A stretch of DNA of 64,000 nt from Bacillus sp. NTK034 (GCF_017303275.1 NZ_JAFKOJ010000001.1:1116001-1180000); one strand, 5' to 3'. Numbered from the stretch's first letter, positions 26,445 through 35,099 are shown. Notes: generated from the letters alone by a model not told the origin. Numbers and translations are program-made.

Positions 26445-27188
26445 TTACAATTTTATATTGAATTGCTCGCGGAGAAATTCCTTTTTTTCCTCCTCGGTTA
26501 GTTCATATTTTTCTTTTGTGCCTTCTCCAGACTTAGTGACAGTCAATCCTGAGAGTGTAACACGGCCATTCTTTGTCGCAATAGTGGCCAGGTCGCCATG
26601 TGTAAAATGGGATTCAGGAGAAGTCTGATTGAAAAAACATGCATCATGAAAGTCACTCAGCTGCTTTGGCTTATCAGAAAAACGGTAAAGAATCCTCCAT
26701 TCACCATCCTCAAGTCTTTGAAGGTCATATTTACCTTCAACGGACTCTCTTATCCTGTAAGTTCCGCTTACATCTGTTTTTTCCTCACCCGTTAAAGGTA
26801 AAGGCTGCCTGACAGAATCGCCGAATCCTACATCCGCCAAATATGGAATTTGATTCAAATAAACCAGTATGGCTGCATGGGAATCTTCTCTAACCCATCC
26901 ATCCGGCTTTTTGACGGTGCAGGAAATCAAGTGGGATTGAAATCCCAGTTCTGACAGCAGGTATTGAAAAAGGCCGTTTAATTCATAGCAAAAGCCTCCC
27001 CTGGTTCTTTCAAGAATTTTTTCATAAAACGCATCTCTGTCCAGCTGAATAGGAATTTTTCTTGTTACGTCCAAGTTCTCAAAAGGAATTTTGTGCATAT
27101 GGCTGCTCTGAAGTTCTTTCAGATAATCAAGATCCAGATTACGTTCAGCCGATACTGCAATGCGTTTTAAATATTTTTGTGCATCCAT
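26445..27188 (-). CDS. nat: Arylamine N-acetyltransferase
   Basis: A 247-residue cytoplasmic enzyme that moves an acetyl group from acetyl-CoA to aromatic amines or hydrazines. The catalytic triad is intact: Cys67 (RGGFCYELNG), His104 (EDSHAAILVY) and Asp119 (YLADVGFGD). The start at 27188 has a GGAG site; an upstream TTG or ATG in frame would add a hydrophobic extension not usual for the family. It is monocistronic and diverges from the selenoprotein gene, sharing about 126 bases of upstream DNA. The natural substrate is unknown. Confidence 0.9.
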   Translation of the reverse strand: MDAQKYLKRIAVSAERNLDLDYLKELQSSHMHKIPFENLDVTRKIPIQLDRDAFYEKILERTRGGFCYELNGLFQYLLSELGFQSHLISCTVKKPDGWVREDSHAAILVYLNQIPYLADVGFGDSVRQPLPLTGEEKTDVSGTYRIRESVEGKYDLQRLEDGEWRILYRFSDKPKQLSDFHDACFFNQTSPESHFTHGDLATIATKNGRVTLSGLTVTKSGEGTKEKYELTEEEKKEFLREQFNIKL

Positions 27189-27240
27189 TAAATCACTCCA
27201 TAATCTTTTTTTAACCATTAAGAAGGAAAAGCAAATCAAT

Positions 27241-27290
27241 TTGCAGTAATGAAATAATTATACTAAAATGTCATTATATTTACATTTTAG
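27241..27290 (+). promoter_or_regulatory. Promoter and 9-bp palindromic operator of the SelW-like gene
   Basis: A -35 TTGCAG (27241-27246) and -10 TAAAAT (27264-27269) are 17 bases apart. A perfect inverted repeat, CTAAAATGT (27263-27271) and ACATTTTAG (27282-27290) with a ten-base spacer, begins at the -10 and covers the start of transcription, so a repressor site is likely. No regulator gene is adjacent. Confidence 0.55.
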
Positions 27291-27314
27291 CAAATTACAC
27301 ACGGGGGTTTTAAT

Positions 27315-27548
27315 ATGGCATATGAAGTAACTGTTGAATTTTGCATGATGTGAAACTACGCACCAAAAGCCGCGAGTTTCGCGGAAGAACTTTTTACACA
27401 TTTTCGCTCTGAGATTTCAAAAATGGAACTGGTTCCAAGTAAAGGTGGAGCTTTTGAAGTGACAGTTAATGGAAAAAAGCTATATTCCAAGCTCGAGACT
27501 GGCATTTTTCCTAAAACCAAAGAAATAATTGAAAAGATGCAGTTATAA
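27315..27548 (+). CDS. SelW-like (Rdx family) selenoprotein with in-frame TGA (Sec13)
   Basis: The frame opens at ATG 27315 after a GGGGG site and ends at TAA 27546-27548: 77 residues if the TGA at 27351-27353 is read as selenocysteine. Residues 10-13 are C-M-M-Sec, occupying the CxxC/CxxU redox position of SelW/SelT/SelH proteins. Downstream the family pattern continues without a break: NYAPKAASFAEELF, MELVPSKGGAFEV, NGKKLYSK and GIFPKTKEI. These thioredoxin-like proteins are thought to act in thiol redox control. A hairpin 21 bases after the TGA looks like a bacterial SECIS, and selA lies 740 bases downstream. An interrupted SelW-like pseudogene is the alternative, but conservation beyond the TGA and the nearby selA argue for a functional selenoprotein. 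Confidence 0.85.
27365..27394 (+). promoter_or_regulatory. Candidate bacterial SECIS hairpin
   Basis: CCGCG (27370-27374) pairs with CGCGG (27380-27384) around the loop AGTTT, whose second base is G. AAAAG (27365-27369) can extend the stem with CTTTT (27390-27394) across a five-base bulge. The apical loop begins 21 bases after the TGA, inside the range usual for SelB-recognised bacterial SECIS elements. Confidence 0.65.
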
Positions 27549-27555
27549 ACTGCCA

Positions 27556-27583
27556 AACCTTCTCCTCAGGGAGGAGGTTTTTT
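27556..27583 (+). terminator. Terminator after the selenoprotein gene
   Basis: A 10-bp stem (27556-27565 with 27570-27579, one G-U pair) and a T run follow the stop codon by eight bases, supporting 27548 as the real end of a transcribed gene. Confidence 0.9.
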
Positions 27584-27600
27584 ACTGATCCATAATAATA

Positions 27601-27750
27601 TTATCGCAGTCTAACGGGCAGTAAGACTCCCGCTTCAAGACTCAGAAGAATCAATGGAGGATTATTAGGGGTCAAACTGCCCGTAAAGGCCCGATTGGTT
27701 CAACAAACAATCAGTGGGGGATAAAACCCAGCTGATTGAGGTTTCACTTT
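27601..27750 (+). repeat. Structured intergenic repeat element (long copy)
   Basis: About 150 bases with no frame of its own and several nested stems: ACGGGCAGT (27614-27622) with ACTGCCCGT (27676-27684), GATTG (27693-27697) with CAATC (27708-27712), and TGGG with CCCA near 27714-27730. Its first 21 bases recur at 43952-43972 with one change. I believe similar elements are dispersed in related Bacillus genomes, so this looks like a small mobile or RNA-structured repeat. Confidence 0.55.
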
Positions 27751-27791
27751 ATGTAAACAAAGGGCAAAAAGGCTACCTCTATCTCAGTTTA

Positions 27792-28199
27792 TCAATCGAT
27801 GCTGATATCTCTATCGCATCCTGGACCAGCTTCATTTTTATTTATAAAAATCTCTAATATCTCATTTGAAAAATCTGCGCTTACCCTTTTATTAATAACT
27901 GAAAAAGGCAGCTTTACCTTACGCATACATGGCTGGCCGCAGCGAATTGGACCAGTTTCATCTATTTTAACCGCTTTAATGATCACGGTGTTTTCTTTTA
28001 AGGAAACGGTTACATCTTTTGAAACGCAACCTGTTAAAAGCGCCTCAACGATAATTTCCGCTTCCGTATCATATAAGTCGATGCGAAAAGTAATTTGATC
28101 CAAATATGATGAAAGCGGGTCCAAGTAATAATCCTCCATCCATTTTTCCAATTCATCCAAATTAAACGGATGGAAATCTTCCTTTTTGTTCAATTTCAA
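27792..28199 (-). CDS. Hsp20/alpha-crystallin-like protein
   Basis: A 135-residue protein with a short N-terminal arm (residues 1-30) and a beta-rich domain resembling small heat-shock proteins (FRIDLYDTEAEIIVEALLTG, VSLKENTVIIKAVK, RKVKLPFSVINKRVSADFSNEILEIFINK). In Bacillus such atypical Hsp20 proteins include spore-coat or spore-associated chaperones. The usual C-terminal I-x-I anchor is weak (DISID). It diverges from selA. The assignment is by overall pattern, and the role is inferred. Confidence 0.65.
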   Translation of the reverse strand: MKLNKKEDFHPFNLDELEKWMEDYYLDPLSSYLDQITFRIDLYDTEAEIIVEALLTGCVSKDVTVSLKENTVIIKAVKIDETGPIRCGQPCMRKVKLPFSVINKRVSADFSNEILEIFINKNEAGPGCDRDISID

Positions 28200-28286
28200 A
28201 ACCCCCTTGTTTCAATCTATAGTATTCATTTAATGTAAAATAGTGAAAAATGATATAATAATCAGGCAAGTGCTGGAGGGATCTTT

Positions 28287-29690
28287 ATGAAAAGTACAGT
28301 CAGAAATATTTTGCCGGTTCATGAACTGCAACAAGACCGGCGATTTACTCATTTAATGAAACAGTATGAACTTGACTTTATACATACAACTAACGTTTTT
28401 AAAGAGGTCATTGCTGAGATCAGGAATAACATTCTTGATGGGAATTGGGCCGGTGAGGAGCCTGGTACGGAAGAATTTACGGCCGCTATATTTAAAAAAG
28501 CAGAAGAGGTAATCACTGTTCGGTATGGTTATACACTTAAAAGGGTTATCAATGCCACTGGCACTATTCTTCACACTAATCTTGGCCGAGCGCGTTTAAG
28601 CAAATCAGCAGCCGAACATATGCTTGAAATTGCCAGGAACTATTCCAATTTGGAGTATAACTTGAATGAAGGAGCACGGGGATCCAGGCACAGTCACCTG
28701 GAAAGCCTGGTCAAAGAGCTGACAGGTGCAGAATCTGCTATGGCAGTTAACAATAACGCTGCTGCCGTTTATATCATTCTAAAAGCGCTTGCTGAAGAAA
28801 AAGAAGTAATAGTTTCCCGCGGCCAGCTTGTTGAAATCGGGGGTTCCTTCAGGGTATCAAGCATAATGGAAGAAAGCGGTGCAAAGCTGGTTGAGGTAGG
28901 AACTACGAATAAAACCCACTTGGAAGATTATGAAAAAGTCATCAACGCAGATACAGCGATGATTATGAAGGTGCATACGAGCAATTTTAAAATTATTGGC
29001 TTCACCAAAGAAGTTGGAACTGACGAACTTGCCCGCCTGTCAAAAGAAAAAAGTATCATATTCTATGAAGACTTGGGCAGCGGTGCACTATTTGATTTTA
29101 AAAGCAAGGGAATCGGCAATGAGCCAGCTGTTAGCGATGTGGTAAAAATGGGAGCAGATATCGTTTCTTTTAGCGGGGACAAGCTTTTGGGCGGTCCGCA
29201 GGCAGGCATTATTGCCGGTAGAAAGGACTTAATCGAAAAGCTGAAAAAACACCAGCTTGCCCGGGTTCTTCGGGTTGATAAAATGACAATTGCTGCGCTT
29301 GAAGGCACGCTTATGGATTACTTAAAAGGGGAAGAGGGTCTGAAAAATATTCCGGTGGTCCATGATGTATTGACGACCAGTGATGAACTCGAAGCGAGAA
29401 CAGCACAATTTCTTCACAGATTACAAGCAGCTGCGAAGGATTATGAATGCTCTATGAGAGAAAGTACAGGGCAAGTTGGGGGAGGCACAATGCCTGATGT
29501 TGAACTGCCGTCCTGGATTGCCGTTTTAAAGCACAGGCGCTACTCAGCGGAGCATATTGGCCGCAAGTTAAGAATAAATTGTACTCCTTCTGTAATAGTC
29601 AGGATATATAAGGAAGAAATACTGATTGATCTCCGGGCAGTAACTGCAAATGAGGAAGACATCATTATAAAAGCATTAACTGCCATTTAA
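28287..29690 (+). CDS. selA: L-seryl-tRNA(Sec) selenium transferase
   Basis: A 467-residue PLP enzyme, full length. It converts Ser-tRNA(Sec) to Sec-tRNA(Sec) using selenophosphate. The N-terminal tRNA-binding domain is followed by VINATGTILHTNLGRARLS, and the PLP lysine is Lys299 in SFSGDKLLGGPQAGII. Its presence shows that the organism makes selenocysteine and supports reading the TGA at 27351 as Sec. selB, selC and selD are not in the window and must lie elsewhere. It is monocistronic here with its own terminator. Start at ATG after GGAGGG. Confidence 0.95.
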   Translation: MKSTVRNILPVHELQQDRRFTHLMKQYELDFIHTTNVFKEVIAEIRNNILDGNWAGEEPGTEEFTAAIFKKAEEVITVRYGYTLKRVINATGTILHTNLGRARLSKSAAEHMLEIARNYSNLEYNLNEGARGSRHSHLESLVKELTGAESAMAVNNNAAAVYIILKALAEEKEVIVSRGQLVEIGGSFRVSSIMEESGAKLVEVGTTNKTHLEDYEKVINADTAMIMKVHTSNFKIIGFTKEVGTDELARLSKEKSIIFYEDLGSGALFDFKSKGIGNEPAVSDVVKMGADIVSFSGDKLLGGPQAGIIAGRKDLIEKLKKHQLARVLRVDKMTIAALEGTLMDYLKGEEGLKNIPVVHDVLTTSDELEARTAQFLHRLQAAAKDYECSMRESTGQVGGGTMPDVELPSWIAVLKHRRYSAEHIGRKLRINCTPSVIVRIYKEEILIDLRAVTANEEDIIIKALTAI

Positions 29691-29695
29691 TTCTT

Positions 29696-29726
29696 GCAGC
29701 TGCCTGATCTTTAGGCAGCTGCTTTT
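29696..29726 (+). terminator. Terminator of selA
   Basis: Ten-base-pair stem GCAGCTGCCT (29696-29705) with AGGCAGCTGC (29713-29722) followed by TTTT. Confidence 0.85.
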
Positions 29727-29735
29727 GATTAAATT

Positions 29736-29882
29736 TTACATATCATGGTGGGAATTATGTTTTTGTCTGGTATGGTTACGGTTTTTCACTTTTTTCGAGC
29801 CGCTTAATGGTTCAGGCTGTCCATCGTTATTATGTCCTTTGGGTGCATTTTTTCGCATGTCTTTGCCATTGTTTTTGTTCAT
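29736..29882 (-). CDS. sspP: Small acid-soluble spore protein P
   Basis: A 48-residue, very polar protein translated as [20 protein letters not shown], then [20 protein letters not shown] and KHNSHHDM. This is the SspP (CotL) family almost word for word. It has an AGGAGGG ribosome site. SspP is a minor spore-core protein made late in sporulation. In B. subtilis it is next to sspO and citB, as here, except that an extra small gene lies between on the opposite strand. Confidence 0.92.
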   Translation of the reverse strand: MNKNNGKDMRKNAPKGHNNDGQPEPLSGSKKVKNRNHTRQKHNSHHDM

Positions 29883-30062
29883 TTGATGCCCTCCTCATAA
29901 TATAGGATGCTGACTTCCGCTCCAGGCAGCTGTTGTACTGTGCTGCCGTCTTACTGGCTGATGGGCAATAAGATAGAAGGAGATATTCACCTTCATCTCA
30001 TGTGTTAGTTTGGCTCTTTTACATGAAAAATTGCCTTGCAAATTGTGGTTGAATTTCAAGAT

Positions 30063-30086
30063 TTCCGCCTGAGTGATTTGGCGGAA
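30063..30086. repeat. Perfect inverted repeat in the leader of the 85-residue gene
   Basis: TTCCGCC (30063-30069) and GGCGGAA (30080-30086) can form a stem-loop followed by TATTTT about 60 bases before the next start codon. It could be an attenuator or terminator. The rest of the 263-base gap (29883-30145) shows nothing else. Confidence 0.4.
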
Positions 30087-30145
30087 TATTTTATGGGTCA
30101 ATTGCGCAATTTAATGGTACAAATTTTGTTAGGAGTGAACTAAGC

Positions 30146-30403
30146 ATGCCATATCATAAAGATAAACAGCAGGCATTTCAGGCAGCACAGCAGGGAATGG
30201 AAGATGCACAGGAGCTATATGCTGAAATTGTAAAAGATTCTGCCAGTTACGGCCATCAGCTTAAACATCTTAAGCAGGAGGTAAATGAAGCGTACGCTCA
30301 AATTGAAAATGCCTTAGAGGTTGCATCGGATCATCAGCGGGCACAATTGGAGAGATTTCAGCAGGACTTGCGATCCATGGTTGATGATGTGAACCAATAC
30401 TAG
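30146..30403 (+). CDS. Small helical protein of unknown function
   Basis: An 85-residue, soluble, almost entirely alpha-helical protein rich in Gln, Ala and Glu, with heptad-like spacing suggesting a coiled-coil hairpin (FQAAQQGMEDAQELYAEIV and EVNEAYAQIENALEVASDHQ). It recalls small Bacillus proteins such as those in the DUF2524 group but I cannot place it. It has a TTAGGAGTGA ribosome site. It lies between the spore genes sspP and sspO on the opposite strand; a sporulation role is possible but not shown. Confidence 0.6.
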   Translation: MPYHKDKQQAFQAAQQGMEDAQELYAEIVKDSASYGHQLKHLKQEVNEAYAQIENALEVASDHQRAQLERFQQDLRSMVDDVNQY

Positions 30404-30431
30404 AAAGTTATGAATGAATAAAATCAACCAA

Positions 30432-30453
30432 ACCCGGCTGAAGCCCAGCCGGG
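30432..30453. terminator. Stem-loop after the 85-residue gene
   Basis: ACCCGGCT (30432-30439) pairs with AGCCGGGT (30446-30453). The T run is poor on both strands, so it is a weak terminator or mRNA-stabilising hairpin. Confidence 0.5.
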
Positions 30454-30501
30454 TAATTTAATAAGCAGATAAAGGATTGTGCATTTCGATATCTTTACGG
30501 C

Positions 30502-30557
30502 AAAAGCAGCCTGCCTCCTCGAAGTGTCCTGGGGCAGGCAAGGCGCTTCCGCTTTCC
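30502..30557 (-). repeat. AAAGCGGAAGCGCC-type intergenic repeat
   Basis: On the minus strand it begins AAAGCGGAAGCGCCTTGC and contains an inverted repeat (GCCTGCC 30509-30515 with GGCAGGC 30533-30539). A related copy starts at 39066. I recall this repeat core as common between genes in Bacillus-group genomes. Function unknown; here it lies just after sspO. Confidence 0.6.
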
Positions 30558-30561
30558 TTAT

Positions 30562-30711
30562 TTACTGATTCTTTTTCCTTTTTTTATTATTTTGCTTTTG
30601 CGCTTCTGTTAGGGGTTCATTGGCAAATTCCTCATTGTAGCCGGTGCCCATGCCCTGCCCTTTTGCAGCATTCATACCCTCAATAATATGATTAGCCTTT
30701 CTTTTAGCCAT
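30562..30711 (-). CDS. sspO: Small acid-soluble spore protein O
   Basis: A 49-residue basic protein beginning [20 protein letters not shown] and ending [14 protein letters not shown], the SspO (CotK) pattern. A GGAGGTGATT ribosome site precedes the ATG. It is a minor spore-core protein expressed in the forespore. It diverges from citB, exactly as in B. subtilis, which supports the chromosomal synteny. Confidence 0.93.
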   Translation of the reverse strand: MAKRKANHIIEGMNAAKGQGMGTGYNEEFANEPLTEAQKQNNKKRKKNQ

Positions 30712-31064
30712 AGCGAATCACCTCCGTAGGACTATTTTTCCGTGGATGATGTCATTTTATGTTGTTTTTTAAAAGAGACATTCCTCTTTTTCGTTTTATC
30801 AGTATAATAACCAAGCAAGAACCGGTTTTATCTTCTAATTGAAAAACGCTATCAATTACGGCATTTAAAAGGCTAGAAGAAGTAAATAAGAAATTATGAT
30901 AAGAAAAACTTATCAAAAACAATAACTTTCTTGTTATTTACTTATATAACAGGTTGTATTAATATAGGAATTGTGAGAAAAGTAAGGATGGATGAAAATT
31001 CAAACTTTTCGACAATTACCTAACACTTGGTATATGATGTTTATTGAAAGAGGGGGTAATACAT
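30712..31064. other. sspO/citB divergent control region
   Basis: 353 bases of AT-rich DNA with the CcpC-type dyad listed separately and an inverted repeat AATTGA/TCAATT at 30837-30857. I could not pick a convincing -35/-10 pair for citB; a TAATAT at 30960-30965 is a possible -10. No gene is present. Confidence 0.5.
30899..30913 (+). promoter_or_regulatory. CcpC-type dyad upstream of aconitase
   Basis: ATAA-N7-TTAT (ATAAGAAAAACTTAT) is the spacing of the citrate-sensing CcpC operator known at B. subtilis citB, and it sits about 165 bases before the aconitase start codon. The longer match GATAAG...CTTATC makes chance less likely. Confidence 0.6.
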
Positions 31065-33773
31065 TTGGCAAAGAATGATGTGTTCAATTCCCGCAAATCC
31101 TTTGATCTGGACGGGAAGCGCTATCACTACTATCATTTAGGCGCTCTGGAAGAAGCTGGAGTGGGTAATGTTTCCAAATTGCCTTATTCTATTAAGGTAT
31201 TATTGGAATCAGTACTTCGTCAATATGACGGCCGTGTAATTACAAAAGAGCATGTTGAAAACCTGGCAAAATGGGGAACTTCTGAAGTAAAAGAAGTAGA
31301 TGTTCCTTTCAAACCATCACGTGTAATTCTGCAGGACTTCACTGGAGTTCCGGCAGTAGTTGACCTGGCTTCATTGCGTAAGGCAATGGCTGACATGGGT
31401 GGGGACCCTGACAAAATCAATCCTGAGAAGCCGGTTGATCTGGTTATCGACCACTCTGTACAGGTAGATAAGTATGGTACGCCTGATTCTCTTGAAGCCA
31501 ACATGGAGCTTGAATTCGAACGCAACGCTGAGCGTTACCAGTTCTTGAGCTGGGCACAAAAAGCATTTGACAACTATCGTGCAGTTCCTCCTGCAACGGG
31601 TATTGTTCACCAGGTGAACCTTGAGTTCCTTGCGAATGTTGTTCATGCACTGGAAACAACAGAAGGCGATTTTGAAACTTTCCCTGATACCCTTGTAGGT
31701 ACTGACTCCCATACAACCATGATCAACGGTATCGGCGTTCTTGGATGGGGTGTAGGAGGTATTGAAGCTGAAGCAGGTATGCTTGGACAGCCTTCATATT
31801 TCCCTGTGCCTGAAGTTGTAGGGGTTAAGCTTACTGGCGAGCTTCCTAACGGAACAACTGCCACTGACCTTGCTTTAAAGGTAACCCAGGTACTGCGCAG
31901 CCAGGGAGTGGTTGGCAAGTTTGTAGAATTCTTCGGCCCTGGTGTTACACAGCTTCCATTGGCTGACCGAGCTACAATTGCTAACATGGCACCAGAATAC
32001 GGAGCTACTTGCGGATTCTTCCCTGTTGATGCGGAAGCCCTGGATTACATGCGCCTGACTGGACGTCCAGAAAAGCAAATCAAAATTGTGGAAAAATACT
32101 GCAAAGAAAATGGAATGTTCTTTGATCCGGCTCTAGAGCCAGTATATACGAATGTAGTTGAAATCAATCTTGCCGAAATTGAAGCGAACCTTTCAGGTCC
32201 TAAGCGTCCACAGGACTTAATTCCGCTTTCAGCTATGAAAAAGGAATTCAATGACGCTATCACAGCTCCTCAAGGCAACCAGGGCTTTGGCTTGGATAAG
32301 AAAGAAATCGACAAAGAAATCACTGTTGAGTTTGCAAATGGCGATTCAACCAAGATGAAAACGGGTGCAGTTGCCATTGCGGCAATCACTAGCTGTACAA
32401 ATACTTCAAACCCTTATGTTTTAGTTGGTGCAGGTTTAGTGGCGAAAAAGGCAGTTGAACTTGGAATGGAAGTTCCTAAGTTCGTAAAAACTTCCTTGGC
32501 TCCGGGATCTAAGGTTGTTACTGGATACCTGCGTGATTCAGGTCTTCTTCCATACATGGAACAGCTTGGATTCAACCTTGTAGGTTATGGCTGTACAACA
32601 TGTATCGGTAACTCCGGCCCATTAAGAGAAGAAATCGAAAAGGCTGTAGCTGAAAGCGACCTTCTTGTAACATCTGTTCTTTCCGGTAACCGTAACTTCG
32701 AAGGGCGTATCCATCCGCTTGTAAAAGCTAACTACCTGGCTTCTCCGCCATTAGTAGTTGCTTATGCACTAGCTGGAACAGTCGATATCGATCTTCAAAA
32801 CGAGCCAATCGGAAAAGACAAGAATGGCAACGATGTCTTCTTTAACGACATTTGGCCATCTACTGCTGAAGTTAATGAAGTGGTTAAACAGACTGTTACA
32901 CCTGAATTGTTCCGTAAAGAATATGAGCATGTATTTGATGACAATGCCCGCTGGAACCAAATCCAGACAAGCAATGAGCCGTTATATTCATTTGATGATA
33001 ATTCAACATATATCCAGAATCCTCCGTTCTTTGAAGGCTTAACTCCTAATGCTGATGAAGTTAAACCTTTATCAGGATTGCGTGTTGTCGGCAAGTTCGG
33101 TGATTCTGTCACAACTGACCATATTTCTCCGGCAGGTGCGATCGGCAAAGATACACCAGCAGGAAAATACCTTCGCGAGAACGGTGTTGAACCACGCGAC
33201 TTTAACTCTTATGGATCCCGCCGCGGTAACCATGAAGTTATGATGCGCGGTACATTTGCAAACATTCGTATCCGCAACCAGATCGCACCTGGTACAGAAG
33301 GCGGCTTCACAACATACTGGCCAACAGGCGAAGTAACTTCCATCTATGATGCTTGCATGAAATACAAGGAAGATGGAACTGGCTTAGTAGTTCTTGCCGG
33401 CAAAGACTATGGAATGGGATCTTCCCGTGACTGGGCTGCAAAAGGTACGAACCTGCTTGGAATTAAAACAGTTATTGCTGAAAGCTATGAGCGTATCCAC
33501 CGTTCTAACCTTGTTCTAATGGGTGTACTTCCGCTTCAGTTCAAGGCAGGCGAAAGTGCAGAAACTCTTGGTTTGTCAGGAAAAGAAACAATCGATGTTC
33601 AAATCGATGAAAATGTTAGACCACGTGATTTTGTTAAGGTTACAGCTACAGATGAAAACGGCAATCAGACTTCTTTTGAAGCTCTTGTTCGTTTTGACTC
33701 TGAAGTTGAAATTGATTACTACCGTCACGGCGGAATCCTGCAAATGGTTCTTCGTGATAAACTGGCTAACTAA
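31065..33773 (+). CDS. citB: Aconitate hydratase
   Basis: A 902-residue [4Fe-4S] enzyme of the IRP/AcnA type, converting citrate to isocitrate in the TCA cycle. Cluster cysteines are in SCTNTSNP and [28 protein letters not shown] and [16 protein letters not shown] are family signatures in the C-terminal domain. The start is the TTG at 31065 (protein [13 protein letters not shown]) behind AGAGGGGG; a TTG at 31044 overlaps that site and is rejected. Bacterial AcnA proteins also bind RNA when iron-starved. A strong terminator follows. Confidence 0.97.
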   Translation: MAKNDVFNSRKSFDLDGKRYHYYHLGALEEAGVGNVSKLPYSIKVLLESVLRQYDGRVITKEHVENLAKWGTSEVKEVDVPFKPSRVILQDFTGVPAVVDLASLRKAMADMGGDPDKINPEKPVDLVIDHSVQVDKYGTPDSLEANMELEFERNAERYQFLSWAQKAFDNYRAVPPATGIVHQVNLEFLANVVHALETTEGDFETFPDTLVGTDSHTTMINGIGVLGWGVGGIEAEAGMLGQPSYFPVPEVVGVKLTGELPNGTTATDLALKVTQVLRSQGVVGKFVEFFGPGVTQLPLADRATIANMAPEYGATCGFFPVDAEALDYMRLTGRPEKQIKIVEKYCKENGMFFDPALEPVYTNVVEINLAEIEANLSGPKRPQDLIPLSAMKKEFNDAITAPQGNQGFGLDKKEIDKEITVEFANGDSTKMKTGAVAIAAITSCTNTSNPYVLVGAGLVAKKAVELGMEVPKFVKTSLAPGSKVVTGYLRDSGLLPYMEQLGFNLVGYGCTTCIGNSGPLREEIEKAVAESDLLVTSVLSGNRNFEGRIHPLVKANYLASPPLVVAYALAGTVDIDLQNEPIGKDKNGNDVFFNDIWPSTAEVNEVVKQTVTPELFRKEYEHVFDDNARWNQIQTSNEPLYSFDDNSTYIQNPPFFEGLTPNADEVKPLSGLRVVGKFGDSVTTDHISPAGAIGKDTPAGKYLRENGVEPRDFNSYGSRRGNHEVMMRGTFANIRIRNQIAPGTEGGFTTYWPTGEVTSIYDACMKYKEDGTGLVVLAGKDYGMGSSRDWAAKGTNLLGIKTVIAESYERIHRSNLVLMGVLPLQFKAGESAETLGLSGKETIDVQIDENVRPRDFVKVTATDENGNQTSFEALVRFDSEVEIDYYRHGGILQMVLRDKLAN

Positions 33774-33782
33774 TTATGACTG

Positions 33783-33814
33783 CCGCTATGTGCTCGTTCA
33801 CATAGCGGTTTTTT
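33783..33814 (+). terminator. Terminator of citB
   Basis: Perfect 10-bp stem CCGCTATGTG (33783-33792) with CACATAGCGG (33799-33808), then six T residues. Confidence 0.95.
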
Positions 33815-33874
33815 ATTTTACAAAATATACGGGTTCAGGTATGTTAACTATATATTAACTTTGGGGGGCTGACT

Positions 33875-34291
33875 TTGGGTGCATTTTTAATTGGGCCTTT
33901 ATTAGTGAAGTATGAATGGGCATTAGTCCTGCTCTCAGCTATCGTTGCTTATTTTACTATTGCAAATACATTAAGAGATAACGGGGAATATAAAAAAATC
34001 TTTCTGAATGTCATAATAAATGCAGTTCTAATTGGCTTTTTTACTTATAAATTTAGTTCAATTCTCTTTCAGACAAAAACCATTCTAAGCAACCCTATGG
34101 GGATTTTATATTTCTCAGGAGGAAGTAAAGGAACCATGTTAGGGGCTTTTTTGGCTCTTTTCTATTTAGTAAAGGAAATGATGAAATACAAATATCCGCT
34201 CAAAAATTGGATTTATGGAATTGTTTACGGATCTGTCACATTTATGCTGTCTTATTGGCTGTTTAGAACCTTATTAATTTTGCTTTTCTAG
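33875..34291 (+). CDS. Small integral membrane protein, unknown
   Basis: A 138-residue protein with about four predicted membrane helices, starting at TTG after GGGGGGCT. The pattern (N-terminal FLIGPLLVKYEWALVLLSAI, then FSSILFQTKTILSNPMGILYFSGG) slightly recalls the helices of prolipoprotein diacylglyceryl transferase-like or DsbD-like proteins. It is 55 bases upstream of a thioredoxin-like gene and probably in one operon with it, so it may be a membrane partner in thiol redox. Not recognised with confidence. Confidence 0.6.
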   Translation: MGAFLIGPLLVKYEWALVLLSAIVAYFTIANTLRDNGEYKKIFLNVIINAVLIGFFTYKFSSILFQTKTILSNPMGILYFSGGSKGTMLGAFLALFYLVKEMMKYKYPLKNWIYGIVYGSVTFMLSYWLFRTLLILLF

Positions 34292-34346
34292 GTTAAAATA
34301 CAATCAAGGAAGCAAAAAGCCCTTAATAGCCGGGAGGGAATACAGC

Positions 34347-34868
34347 ATGTTCAAAAAAATGTTTTCAGCTGCTGTGTTATTAATAATTACTACTGCAATT
34401 TTTGTGGTGCAGGCAGTTGAAAAAGATGAAGTCAAGAGTCATCCCGTTAATCAGACTGGTTTAGGAATAGGCTTGAAAGCCCCAGATTTTGAATTGAAAA
34501 ACCTTCAGGGGGATACAGTAAAGCTCTCAGATTATAGAGGAAAGAAAGTCATGCTCAACTTTTGGGCAACATGGTGTCCTCCATGTAAAGCTGAAATGCC
34601 TGATATCCAAAAATTCTATATTCAAAAGGGAAATGAAGTTGTTATATTGGCAGTGAACATCGATCCTCAATCTGATGTTGCCGGCTTTGCAGAAGAAATG
34701 CGCGTGAATTTTCCAATTCTCCTTGATGTGAATGATAAAGCATCCAATGCCTATCAAATAATAACGATTCCTACCACTTTTTTTATTGATGAAGAAGGAA
34801 TTATCCGGAATAAATATTTAAGTGCGATGTCCCTTGAAATTATGAATCAGTATATAGATGAAATGTAA
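34347..34868 (+). CDS. yneN: Membrane-anchored thiol-disulfide oxidoreductase (ResA/YneN-like)
   Basis: A 173-residue protein: an uncleaved N-terminal anchor (residues 5-22) and an extracytoplasmic thioredoxin fold. The active site is WATWCPPCKAEMP, and IPTTFFIDEEGII holds the cis-proline. Such proteins reduce disulfides outside the membrane, for example in cytochrome c maturation or in spore formation. Its position after citB matches YneN in B. subtilis. It probably shares an operon with the preceding membrane protein. Confidence 0.87.
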   Translation: MFKKMFSAAVLLIITTAIFVVQAVEKDEVKSHPVNQTGLGIGLKAPDFELKNLQGDTVKLSDYRGKKVMLNFWATWCPPCKAEMPDIQKFYIQKGNEVVILAVNIDPQSDVAGFAEEMRVNFPILLDVNDKASNAYQIITIPTTFFIDEEGIIRNKYLSAMSLEIMNQYIDEM

Positions 34869-34870
34869 AA

Positions 34871-34898
34871 AACATCTGTCGGGAGCAGATGTTTTTTT
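34871..34898 (+). terminator. Terminator of yneN
   Basis: AACATCTG (34871-34878) pairs with CAGATGTT (34886-34893), followed by a T run. Confidence 0.9.
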
Positions 34899-35099
34899 GT
34901 ATAGGTTTACACCGCCATAAAAAAGGAAATTTAGATGAAAAGCTTTTTTTCTGAATATTTTACCAATAGCAGTGAACCTTATGTACTTTTTCACGTATTC
35001 TGGGTATATGCGGATTAAATTTTCGAAAAGTTGTAATAATTTAAAGAGTTTCTGGAGATAATGACTGTTACAATGTTATTAAAGGAAGGTGAAAGATTT

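Noticed and set aside
27356..27556. Open frame of 66 codons on the minus strand over the selenoprotein region
   Set aside because: No ribosome site, and it is antisense to a frame with clear family similarity; treated as a shadow.
27600..30145. Search for a tRNA(Sec) (selC) gene near selA
   Set aside because: No cloverleaf with long variable arm or TCA anticodon context could be found in the intergenic stretches; selC must be elsewhere.
30841..30855. Degenerate cre-like sequence (GAAAAACGCTATCA) upstream of citB
   Set aside because: Two of the invariant bases are wrong or the spacing is one base too long; the surrounding AATTGA/TCAATT symmetry may be coincidence.
35056..35070. Fur box upstream of the FbpB-like gene
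   Set aside because: Only 11 of 15 positions match and it lies within 30 bases of the start codon; not strong enough for a separate feature.
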